64,000 nucleotides of DNA. Origin: Anopheles merus. Its lineage: Eukaryota; Arthropoda; Insecta; Diptera; Culicidae. Where the stretch lies: contig NC_054085.1 in assembly GCF_017562075.2 (NCBI RefSeq), positions 13,171,222 to 13,235,221 of the forward strand, given 5' to 3'. The notes beneath the pieces were generated by a model, which was not told where the DNA came from, made no database searches, and was given only the letters and a program-made list of their open reading frames with translations. Shown in pieces: positions 21,579 through 33,100 of this stretch. Numbering within the stretch: position 1 is the first letter of the stretch; every line of letters starts with the position of its first letter. A program made the position numbers and the translations under genes.

Positions 21579-22449
21579 ATAACCGAAAACGAAAAGAGTA
21601 TTCAGAAGAAATCAAAACAAGGTGGTTATGGTTGTAACTTACGCGTAGATAAGAATTACATCCGTGGTAAACATCTATTTTGTATCATGCAGACAAACTG
21701 TACTAAACAAAAGCATATGACTGTAATCTATAACATTTGAGGATAGTCTCTGCCTTTCAACGCAAGGTTATTTATTTGTTACATTCGAACCACAAACGTT
21801 CGTAGTATAATTACCATTTTTCAAAATTAACTTCTCTTAATATTACAACGATTAAAAAAAAACCCTTTGAACTCTCATTCTAGTTCCTCAGTTTATAGGT
21901 TAATCTGTTAATCTTCAGATTGTGCTATCCACTCTCCACAACAATGACCTACCAAGCTTTACAGAAGCGGTCTCCGATGCAAAGTACCGTTCAGTCACAC
22001 TGCAAAACCTTTTTTTTTTTTCGCGGACCAAAAACCATTTCACCAAACCATCAACAAAACATTCACCCTCTCGTAAACAGGTGCTGACTAAAGTCCTCAA
22101 TATGACGAAATGAGTGATGCTGCCGACAAACGTCCCCGAAACAGTAAAAAAAGAAGAGCCGACTTACCCATTAGCTGGTGCACACCGCGAACACGGTGTT
22201 AGTTTGAATAAATTTCAAATTAACGTGTTCATTATTCATATTCTAATTATGCTTTCGTCGCCCATAATGGTGATTAACCTACCCGGCCCCGACTGGTTCG
22301 TTTCGGGGCCCTACAGAGGAAGAGAGGGAGAGCACACTAAATTTGGTCTTGAGATCAAACCGTCCATCATTAACTTGCCCACAGGCTCCACCGGCTTTGG
22401 TGTCTCCCGGCTCCGGGTCCCAAAAATTCACCATAGCCTCATACATTTT

Positions 22450-22487
<38 letters not shown>

Positions 22488-23904
22488 TTTTGTTTGCAGT
22501 TGATACTCAATGCTGCTCTATTGTGACGCTTGGAAACATGACACGTTTACAGTTGCGAAGATTAGCTGTATGTCTGTGTATGCTGAGTAGAAGCGAAAAC
22601 AGTTAAGCTCCCCCCAAAAGCTGTTATGCAAGTCGGTTACGGATCTCTGGTCAAACACAAAGGTCAGCAAATGGGTAGAAAAAAGTACCCATGTTTGCGT
22701 CTTGTAGCAGCTTTTTTTACCCTTCCCGCTAAATTGGTTTCTATTGTTCAGGGGGCTTGTGTTGCTCCTGGCGCGGCATCGGTCAAGCCATCGATCAAGC
22801 AAGAGTTTGCGCTATCGCAGAAGATTAAGTGTAAGTTTAAGCGAGAGATTAGTTAATACCAAACACACGAACATGCTTGTTATTACATATTGTATAAAAT
22901 ATTGATTAAAACATGATTAAAATGAAGGGAAAGAGATTAGTTTTAATGAAGACAATCAATATACCTAGTTGTATTCTTTTGAACTCATGGCACCCAATTC
23001 CTTCTGTGAAAAATAAATAATATAAATATCATTCTCAGCATCAATTAAACTCATAGATCAATCACAACCTTCCACTGATTAACACTGCGCAGAAAGTGCG
23101 CTCCAATTATCATGCCAATGATGTACGCAACACAGGTGTGTGTGTGGCACCAACCCTTAGTGTTACCTTTCTAGCTTCCAGTAATTGACATCCAGTGGTT
23201 TCACGCTAGAAGCACGTTATCTGTGTCCAAAAGCTCACCAATTCTGTTGACTTCCCACGGTACTGAAATAGAGCAATTAAATTTATGATAAATTAAGTCC
23301 AATTTCGTGTGCTAGGCAGCAAAAAAAGCAAACATAAAAAATCTCGGAAACCACAACAACGCCGCCTATAAGCCCAACGATACGCTCCTTAAGTAAGTAA
23401 AACATAATAAGCTTAAAAGAATGCTGCAAACGAAAACATTAAAAATAAAGCTCGTCGACCAGCTTCACCAACTGTTCTTGATTCCGGTGGCCAACGCATG
23501 GCAATGGAAGAATGGGTGAAAAGGTGGGAAAAGATGGGAAAGACTCAGTGGGCATGAAATTTTATTTTCATTTCAATTTTCAACCCTCGTTCCCGGGCAC
23601 ACCTTGTGGAAGTGGGTGAAAATTAATTTAGCCCTTTGGAGTTTGGACGCCACCGTTTTAACTGACACCGTCGATTCTCTTAACCGCAGGGATGGTCAAC
23701 CGTTTATTTTTTCTATAACATGTAAACGCAGCAGCATAAACAAAATTTATAAATGTTGATTTCTCTATTAGTAAAAAAAGTTAAATCTAGTTCCATTGAA
23801 TTTGAAGGTAAGAATTATATTAAATTACATAGCAACTCTTTTCATCTACTCCAAGGTGAATATGACAAGGTGAAGTTGTTCAGAGCAAATTGACATTTCT
23901 CGAC
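21579..23904. other. Non-coding stretch with CA repeat
   Basis: No gene is recognised. A CA repeat at 22455-22485 and T/A homopolymers (for example 22010-22021) cause several spurious frames. The rest is AT-rich single-copy-looking sequence. Confidence 0.5.
22455..22485. repeat. (CA)15 microsatellite
   Basis: About 31 bp of CA repeats, followed by a T run. Confidence 0.9.
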
Positions 23905-24104
23905 TTGACAGAACTTTTTTTTTGTTTATTTTTTTAGAGACTTTGAGCCAAGGCCTCAATTGTCTCTTTCAATAGGTTGATTAATTCTAAGCTTAAAATC
24001 TAACATTCTTCTTTGCAAGCCATTTGTGGCTTGCAGTTACGCTATACTGAGTAGTCTCGAATTACTTCAAGCTATCCGTTGATTTTATTGCATTTGACAG
24101 AACT
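23905..24104 (-). mobile_element. Short poly(A)-tailed LINE stub or SINE with 11-bp duplication
   Basis: TTGACAGAACT occurs at 23905-23915 and again at 24094-24104. Between them is a 178-bp insert in minus-strand orientation. Its 3' end is CTCTAAAAAAATAAAC followed by about nine A, directly against the left duplication. This is the signature of target-primed reverse transcription. The insert has no coding capacity. Its terminal block (GAGGCCTTGGCTCAAAGTCT then the A-rich tail) looks like a LINE 3' UTR, so a strongly 5'-truncated LINE is the likeliest source, with a SINE as the alternative. Confidence 0.72.
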
Positions 24105-24237
24105 GGTCCGTGGGCTAAACGTATTCAACTCAGGGGGTTGTACGTACGAACATATACAAAAATCTTTGAAAATCAAAACTAAAAACAATATTTTTAAAAT
24201 TTCGACTAATCAAACATTAAATAGTATAGTGTTACAA

Positions 24238-24290
24238 TAATTTATTTATTTATTGAAAATTGTTTGTCTCATGGACAATTGTATAGTATA
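24238..24290 (-). mobile_element. Possible LINE 3' tail remnant
   Basis: On the minus strand the block ends CAATAAATAAATAAATTA after a CCATGAGACAAACAA motif, resembling LINE 3' ends. No matching target duplication or coding remnant is visible, and the left boundary is not determinable. Confidence 0.25.
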
Positions 24291-24597
24291 CTTAATATTT
24301 AGATACTAACTCTAATGCTAAAACTAGCCCTTGTCTAAAATGAATAAGATAATAATTATAATTTATACATTTTATCAGCCTATTGGAAATCAACAGCTCA
24401 ATGTGAACAAGCAAAGCATATCAACGCTGACCAAGGGTTCGAAAAAAACTCTCATCTAAATTGTCAGATCATGATCATGATTGAAAATTATAGAATTCTC
24501 TTCAGATAATTCTTTTCGTCATCATCATCAAATCAGATAGTCCTCATAAATAACACTTACAAATCTAACTATAAACTGTGAAAAAGTTTAATCATAT

Positions 24598-24917
24598 TAC
24601 AGGGTTTACCTAGCCAATCCGGCCTCGTAAAAGCTTTTTTTCGTGTTGTTGAACTAATCTGTAGAAATATTGGCTATTTTTAAATTAATTTCCAAATTAA
24701 AATGATTCAAATACCTTATCAAAATTTTTAAGCCATGCCCATACAATGCAATATGGTTTTACATTATTACTAGCTTCCATTCTTTACTAAGCCTGCTTCA
24801 TACTTCAGGCCCGCATAGAAATAACAGAGCTCAATTGATGGTTTACGTTGCGCGCATAAATATTTACGATGACCGATAGCACATGTATGACTCCGGATCG
24901 GCTAGGTGAACTCTGTA
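24598..24917. mobile_element. TA-flanked MITE, 316 bp
   Basis: Inverted ends of 23 bp lie at 24600-24622 and 24893-24915, matching at 20 of 23. The left end begins CAGGGTTTACCTAGCCAATC and the right end, inverted, begins CAGAGTTCACCTAGCCGATC. Both are flanked by TA (24598-24599 and 24916-24917). CAG ends with TA duplication fit the Tc1/mariner/pogo superfamily. The interior is AT-rich and non-coding, so the element depends on a transposase elsewhere. Confidence 0.8.
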
Positions 24918-25261
24918 AAAATCCAAAAATTGTTTTAGAAAAAAATAACTTTTTTGACTTATTTCAGGATTTGGAGGACTACTGCTAACAACGTTCTACT
25001 GAAATTCAAACAAGTTGCTCAGCACTGCTCTCCAGAACAAATTCCATCTAACTAGGCGTTGCCATCCAAACAGGTGCATCAAATAAGACACAAACACACA
25101 CACAGCAACCCATGTGATGGTCATTCACGTTGAGCTCTACTATGAAAGGGTTTTCCGCTAAGAAGCTGATTAAAAATTTTAATTTTTTATCACCCCGAGG
25201 TACTGCTATCGAAAGAGCATCACGGACGACAATACCACACAGACTCGCAAACGCGAGACAA

Positions 25262-25339
<78 letters not shown>

Positions 25340-26762
25340 GAAACAATCAAGAACCACACAATCATCGAAACCGCTGCATTCGGGTTTTCGGACGGAAGCC
25401 TTTGAAGTTGCATTGGACACCATCGTCCAAGTGATAAAGTTATGCTGCTGCTGCTGCAGTCCCCTTTGGTGGATCATAATTCCTCCGGCCCTCGGCGCGT
25501 TGTTTATGATTTCACTTTACGTTCCGAGCGTCACTCGAACGGAAGAGCAAAGATCAGAATTTCAAAAGGTTCGACGACCACAACCGCGTGACCGCGGGGA
25601 GGGCGTGAATTATGCCGACCTGCCGCCGTATGCAGATCGACGGATGTTTATTGCACCGCCAGCATCAGTCCGGTGGACCGGCAAAATTCGGACATTTCAG
25701 CAAAATGGTACTGTTGAGTGTTGAGCCATTGAGTAGAAGGTACTAAACGAAAGTGGGACGGGGTACCAGCACCCAGCAGGCGGTCTCTGCCAGATCTGCC
25801 TTGACCGTATTTACCCGGCTTTGGCAATCGAAGCAAAGGAAACACACAACATCCATTGCTGCCAGTGCCGCAATGGCACCACCAGAATGCAGTCGATTGT
25901 AAACAACAACTGAAGCGAACGAAACCTGAGGAGGATCCGCGTCCGAGCCGGGGTGGTACACGATTTTCGGTTTGAATTTCCGCTTCGAATGTACACTCCC
26001 GGCTTCGACTTTCATTCGCGGGAACTTCAAATTTCGAAATACACTCCCCATGCATGCATCGTTTGCCGGCGCTAGGAAACGTGTCAAGTGGTGCAGTTGC
26101 CTTCTTTTCTATGCTACCGATTGTACGGCAAATGATGAACCTTTCCATTCGCGTGTGAGTGTATCTTTGCTGGGTGTTCCTGATGTACGTCAGGTAGCAC
26201 GCTGGGACCTGTTCGAACCTGTGGTTGTGCTGCATGAGATGTTTGAAGGAAAAGGGGGGGGGGGGAAAGAAACCTCGGTGATTCGAAATCTTTTCAGCAC
26301 CGGATAAGCAGCACATTGCAGCAGAAGAAAATCTGAACCACAGGAAAGGTGAAAAAGGGGGATCGCATCAATCGACGCACGATGAAAGATTGCAGCACAG
26401 TTGAGAGTTGCAGTTGATAGGCAGTTGAGAGCAAAGTACATCTAGCTGGATCAACCTGGCACCTGTGTTGTAGTTTAGATACGAATTGGGTAAAAAAAGC
26501 CGCAACCCTAAAATCGGTCGACGATTGACTGGTGATTGCCCCTAAGATAGGTATTTGATCTTTGATGATTGGCTGCGGCTCAAAATATTGACCCAATTCA
26601 TACGTTGATGGAGATGCTCAAGGACAGTGTAGATTTTTTGTTTATTTCATGTTTTTAGGTAGCTTTAAATTTTGTCATTATATTGCAACAACATTCAACT
26701 TCTGTACTATTTTTAACGTTGAATATAGCAAACAAACTAGCACGTCTTTGATTGATTTATAA
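24918..26762. other. Non-coding stretch with (GA)n microsatellite and GC-rich block
   Basis: The block 25400-26600 is GC-richer and has long overlapping frames on both strands (up to 222 codons at 25648-26316, minus). Composition explains these and no domain is visible. The frame at 25413-25724 contains a hydrophobic stretch (WWIIIPPALGALFMISL) but starts at TTG and has no supporting splice site. A G12 run is at 26254-26265. Confidence 0.45.
25266..25334. repeat. (AG)34 microsatellite
   Basis: About 69 bp of uninterrupted AG repeats, the longest pure dinucleotide tract in the window. It forms a GAGA-rich purine strand. Confidence 0.97.
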
Positions 26763-27114
26763 TACAGTGAACCCTCTCTTATTTGACACCTCTCCAATTT
26801 GAAAAACCTCTCTTATTTGAACATTTTGCACAGTTCCTTGATTTCCAGTACATTTTTGTTCCTCTAATTTGGAAAATCTCTGAAATCTGTGTCCCTCTTA
26901 TTTGAGTATGGTGTTGCCATGGTTATTGAAAGATGTATGCTCAAATTAGCGATTCTGTTCGCAGTTTCCTATAGCAACAGTTAAGGTTGCATACCAAATG
27001 TTCTGTCTCTTTCTTGTTTGTATGGACCTTTCATTCACTTTAAACCTCTATAATTTGAAAACCCCTTTTATTCGACAGTCCCATCGCCTCTCAAATAAGA
27101 GAGGGTTCACTGTA
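26763..27114. mobile_element. pogo/Tigger-like MITE, 348 bp
   Basis: Perfect 22-bp inverted ends lie at 26765-26786 and 27091-27112. They begin CAGTGAACCCTCTCTTATTT, with TA duplications at 26763-26764 and 27113-27114. The interior repeats relatives of the end (CTCTCTTATTTGAA, CCTCTAATTTGGAAA, CCTCTATAATTTGAAAA), as in many pogo-derived elements whose transposase binds subterminal sites. It has no coding capacity. The perfect ends suggest recent mobility. Confidence 0.88.
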
Positions 27115-30100
27115 TGGTTGTTCGAGCAGCTACGCGAATCGTGCAGATTTGAACTGCGGATCGGATCACATCCGCGCCCGTTGATGTACACATCTCTATC
27201 GATGTTAAATTAATAAATAGAGGGCGAAAAGGCTTTTTCTCTCTCTTCATCACCAGCAATTTCTTACAACGGCTTCGGTAATTATTAGCAGCAAAAACCA
27301 AAGAAAGAAAAGGAAACTTTATCCGAAAACTATTCGCGACGAAACAATGGTAAAATCGAATATGTTGGAAGACATCTGTCAGATGGCTGTGAAAAACATG
27401 CGGAAGATGCACGTTTCACATACTCAGGTTGACTTATAAGTCTACGACTCCGATCTTGATAACCTTAAAACAGCTTCAATGTTTGGATTTGGAGAAAGGT
27501 TTTCTATTATATTCATGTCCAGTTTATAAGCCGTGGTTCAATTCCTCCAAAAAATCCAGTTCGAAGGACCACACTTGATTTGACTTTCCGTGTTTGCCAT
27601 GGCAGTCATTTATACTTGAGTTTCCTAAACTGAATTTCAGTAAGTAAAATCAATCCAAATTCAAAAGAGCTGCAAAGTTCCCCAACTTCTACACTAAACA
27701 TGCTAAAATAACTTTATGCTCACCTGTTTGCTCACTTACTTCAAACTGTTTTCCCTTTCAGCCTTACATTCCACACGCTCCTAATATGCGCGCTTCCCCT
27801 TCTTCCGCCACCCTGCCAATGCTTAGGCTCACTTAGACATTTACCGCCACCTCGAAAAGGGACGTGCTTGTCGGAAGTTCAGCTCATTTTCCTGATGGAG
27901 CCCAAATACCCCGAAAACGAACGCGAGAAGGTGAAAAGCTAAATAGGTTCGTGTCGCTACTGTGGCACCGTCACACGTTTTTTTTTTTTGCTCAATTTTC
28001 GTTGATGGAGAAAAAGTGCTTTTTGCTTCACTTTTCTTTCTTTCTTTAAGTTTTTTTGTTGCTGCTCCCTACGCCAGCCGGATAAAGGTTTTAAAATAGC
28101 TTCATCGTGCGCCATAAGACGGAAGTTGAGTTTTATTGCCAGCAATTTGGATACTTCGTTCAAGCTGAAGAAGGAAAAAAATGTAAAAAGAGAAACTAAG
28201 CTCAATGAGGCGCACCCAAAAAAGTACATTTGAAAGATTCTAAAATCTAGCTGCCATTATCTACGCTTCCCTATCTGTGCTGTGGTAATCCCGCCACGAA
28301 ATTCGATCAATAGCAAAACGGTAGGATTTTCTCGGTGCCGTAAAAGTAATTTCATCCTGCCAGCGCGAACCATTTCTACACTTAATCTTGCCGAAGCGCT
28401 TAGATGGAGGCGAAAATGCTATGCCAGTGCATGAAAATGGAATAATGGTTATTTGGATAAATTTAGTCAATGCTCTGTGGACTAGATGTGCACTAGAAAG
28501 TGAAATGAAGTAGTAAAGATGACATTTTGTAGTACAGAAGACGGTTTTCATGTGTTTCCCTTGTTCTGATTTACTTATTTGTGTACTTAGTTAGACGTAA
28601 AAGGCTTCATGCCTAACAATCTTTGACAGCTGAAACTAATTTCACAGTATCATAGTTTAAATCAAGGAATTTTAGGTCCATATCTTAATTTTATCCGCTA
28701 AATAAAAGCTTTAAAGTATTTCAACTAACAACGAGCGTTTTTATGTGAAAGCTGTTGTTTTCAACGATAGAAGAACATTGACCACAACATTACCCTATCC
28801 TAGTGTCATTGCAGTATTTAATCTCAGATGTCCTACGATTGTTTGAATAATTGCTATCGATTGTATTGTGATTTTTGCTGAACGACCTCTCAAAGCCTTC
28901 AAAGCCAATTAATTTAACAGTCCAAATGGAGCTACTAGCTTCCAGGAAATACCTGGTGCCACAAAGGAGAAGATAGATAACAAGAAAGGGGGTTATTTCA
29001 TCTTCCCCAAAAACCGAAGCTGCTACTGAGCACTGCTTCATTTGGTGATAATAAAGAAGTAGCAACAGCAGCAGCCTCTTCTGCGCAATATCTTTGAAGT
29101 CTTTCATCATTCATCAAAAGCTACCAGCAACAAGGGATTTGATGTGGAAAAAGGGTTATTTAGTAATTTTCGTAATCGAAAAATCCTGCCACGATCAAAG
29201 AAACCGTTCCATTATACCCACAAATCCTTAAGCTGCTTCGGGTTTCGGTTGATGTTTGCTTGAGTGCGAAACTGCAAGAACTCCACAACAAATAGCCTAA
29301 CATATTTCGAATAACCAATTAATCAATAGTCCTTTCCCAAAAGCCAAAACAAACCCGTAGGCATGCCTTTCTAAGCAGTGTTTCGTCGTCGTTTTCAATA
29401 ATAAAGTGCTTGCCTTTAACAATACCCATTTCTAACAACCTATTTATTCCCAATGGCCCACTACGGTTCACTACCAAACTGCTCGGCTGACTGAAAGATC
29501 AATCTCTTGCAGAAAATTAGGTCTTCTTCGAGCATCAACCAATAAGAAACCCACCACGGAAAATTATGAACAGCACATCAACGAAACGTCGTGCCCTGTC
29601 TGTCAGCGGGACGGATGACCTTACAGTAAGCAGGACACACTTGCTCCCTGTCTCGGATTGTAATATTTCGCCGCACCATCCACCAAGGACCGCCACCTCA
29701 TAATAACCATTTTAACCATCTCTCCATCGCTCCGATCCAATCCATTTGGGCTTGTGCGCCCGAAAATTTTCCATTCACACACACCGCTCTCTTATCAGCG
29801 GCATGCTGCAGGGTTTTCAGACCTTGCTTCCTGTTACAGGAGATGGCTTTTATGGGGTTTCCTCTCAATTTCACTGATTGTATTTGACATTTCGATTTTA
29901 TCTGCCGGAATTTTGACTCGCTCCTTGTCGTTCGATTTCGCACGGCCACTTCACCGCCGTGTATCAGAAGGAATGGAGCATCCCGTCAGGTTACAGAATA
30001 GGGCACCGGAACGTTCTGCGTTGAGGGGCTGTTGGGAAAGCAGGATTAAGCAGGAATAAGCTGCCGCCTGCCAGTGGCCATGGACAGTGGATGATTTGAA

Positions 30101-33100
30101 GCATGAAGTTGTAGCACTGCAGACTAGAACTGGGTTTTGCTCTCTGCTCCCCCAGCCCCTCAAACAAACACCGAACACGTACCGAACAACGACAACGACG
30201 TCCCAGCGGGGACTTCTCGCCCGGGTTTTTCTTACCGAGCTCCCGAACAGCGACAGCGATTCACGCTAGACTAAGCATTGATTTCGCTACGTTAGCTCAT
30301 TGTCCTCTGGTGAGCGAGTTCGCATCGAAGACATTCCTTCGAATGACAAAAGCAGCAGCAGTAGCAATGTTCCAGGAACCGGGTCCATTTTGTGTTAGTT
30401 ATGGTCCGTTGAATGACGTTTGCCGGGAACCATCCACGGGAAAAGGCTAACAAACGGACGAAGTGGCTTGGAATAGACTTCTCCCCGGCTAGGAACTCCG
30501 ACAGTCGCATCTGTGCGTAGGACGGTTTCGATGCCGAGCGTTCGATTATGGCCATTGTTTTACTCCTATTCTTTCATTCTTTCTCTTGCCATCCATTCTC
30601 TTTGGCCATTACTCAGTGAGATCAGTGAGATATCCCGTTCGCCTTGCTGGGCCTAGCTTGTACTGCAGGCAAAGGATTACTCGATTAATCGATTGATTTC
30701 CACTCATGTCCTCGGGGTATGTCTCCGGCAGAAACGAGACCAATTTCGTTGCCACGGTAAAATTAACCTCCTCCAAAACTTTCCGCTCGGGTCATGGCAA
30801 TTGGATCCTGCAGGGGAATCAGGGCACTAAAAAAACACTCCGCCAGAGCAAACAAGCGTGTCGGTGGAAAGGCGTGAGCGAGATACACCATTAATGGTTT
30901 GCTACATGGGGAGCCTTCAAAACTCACGCCCCTCTCTATCGATAATGATCGCAATCATTGGATATTATCCAATTAATAGATGCAAATCGAGGGTGGTAAC
31001 CCATTAGTGTGCTTTTAACTGCCCACTCCCAGGGCCTAACGTGACGGTGGAGCTTGTCAATCAGTTTCGCTCGCCCGCAATACGGCCTCCTAAGGATACG
31101 CCGCCACCGCCGCCGCCGCAACCACACCGCTGAGTTAAACTTTCAACTTTCACACCGCCCCATTACAAGGCAAGGAAGTAAAAGAAGAAGAAAAAAACGG
31201 GGCAAGACGTTGGATCTTATCGCTGCGGCTCGATTTGTTCGCCACCGAATTTAACCAACCTGTCATCCTTCCCGTACGACCAACCGGAGAGGTAAGCGAA
31301 ACCGGACACTCCTTGCTTTGTTTTAAGCACTAACCGTGGGGAGGGCGACAACCCTGGAGCACTGACGTGTGGTGCTGAGTCACTCGCTGCTAACCATTCT
31401 GCCGCGAGGTGTTACCGAGTCGTCAAAGGAAAAGCATGGCTAGACCCGCTCATGTAGTTTGTGTGATTAAGTTATGGCCTTGCAGGAGAGAAATATCAAG
31501 GAAAACATCCGCCCGGCAGTGAGTTTTGTTTGAATGGATTGGAGTGTTAACGAGTCGCTATGGCGTGGTTGCATAATTTTACAGCAGGTGGCGTAACCAG
31601 TAACTAAGTATTTTAAGCAGACTGACCAAATGAACCAAATTATTGAATAGAGCTTATTGTACAATAAAAGCCGTAAACAATATTTTAGTTTCCATTTTTT
31701 TTATATTTTAGTGAGTCTGCCTAGGCTTACACCTATTTGGACAGTGAAATTGAACACCACGAGACACGACTAAAATCGAACGATACCTATAAATGGTCCG
31801 GATACCGAACGAGCAGTTAAACTAGATAAATCAAACTTCTAGTAATATGAGCTTTAAACCATGTTTGGGTGTAATATGTGTGCAACGGTCTAAAAATTAG
31901 CTCTTTACGGTCTAATAGGAGCTTTCTTCCTTAACATGTAAGCCATTATAGATAAATTGTAACTACTAATTTAAGAAGTAAAGACCTGCTTTAATCTACA
32001 TATGGGAAGTTTATGAGACATGCAAAATATATCTTTAGTTACATGTTTACTAGATGACCGGTCTCGTGGTACAGTCGCCAACTCGAACGACTTAAACAAC
32101 ATGCCCGTCATGTGTCCAAGCTCTGAGTGGACCGTGTTCCCATGTGTAGGACTGACTATCCTGCTATGGATAATCAATAAGTTACTGAAAGCCAATAACT
32201 CTATTGATTCAGGGTGGCCTTGACCGACAGCAGTTTGTAATGCCAAAGAAAAAGAAAATGATCACTGGATTGAGGTGTACAAAATCATTACCTAATTTTT
32301 ACAGTGTACTAAGTCTACTAGGTATTTTACTAATATTACATAAAGCATATATTTCTGTTTCATATAATTATTTTGTGTAGAAGAATTTGTTTTGCGAAGA
32401 CACTGCCATATCTAGTTTATGAGTTTCATACTTATAAACCACCGTTTTGCACTTTGACGGTGGAATTCTCCTTGCCGAGTTTACAAAATACTAACAACCA
32501 AAGAAAACCATTCGATTGTAGTTCTATTATAACAGTTGTATCAAGAACAATTGAAAGTACCAAGCGATTTCCACAAAGATTGATTGAAAATAGATCTAAA
32601 ACCTACAGAACTGATTCTTGCATTGATTATGCGTACCACATTGCAAACCCATGGAATGCACTTTAATTTCACTCCCTACAACAACGAGATTATCTCAATG
32701 ACTACATTGTTGCTCAACCTCAACCTCATTGTTGCCGGTTTTGTAACAACGATGGTCTAATCATCATCCGAAAAAAGATGCACGCCACTCAAACACACCA
32801 TCCCCACACAACAGTTTAATTAAGCAATAATTAATCACTTTTTCTTTTTGTCCCCCAGAGTTGTAATCTATTGCTCGCTGTCCTTCAATTCAATTTCGGT
32901 TATTTTGATAACGGCCATGGAGCGAAATTAAATACAATACCCTCATTATCACACTTACATGACCGAATCCATTTTTAAAACGCTCGATACTTCTTGTCAA
33001 AAACATTAAAACGACTGCCTTTTTGTTCACTTTTTTGACAGTGGTAGCAAACAACCAGTATATGTGCCAATTAGGCTAATCAATTTCAAAAACCGGTTAG

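Noticed and set aside
22279..22503. Frames running through CA/TG microsatellites (also at 6.8, 14.7 and 36.0 kb)
   Set aside because: Dinucleotide repeats are stop-free and create TH or VC repeats; not genes.
25413..25724. Frame with a CCCCC run and a membrane-like segment
   Set aside because: Starts at TTG, the cysteines come from a TGC repeat, and no intron borders are visible.
25648..26316. 222-codon minus-strand frame
   Set aside because: Low-complexity Cys/Pro/Arg composition, overlapped by several other frames on both strands, no domain and no splice sites.
30292..30555. 87-codon minus-strand frame with good start context (AAACAATGG)
   Set aside because: No donor site, a C-terminal part from CTG/TGC-rich repeats and no recognisable product; too weak to list as a gene.
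32373..32666. 97-codon plus-strand frame in AT-rich DNA
   Set aside because: First suspected as a transposon remnant, but no motif of RT, transposase or integrase could be seen.
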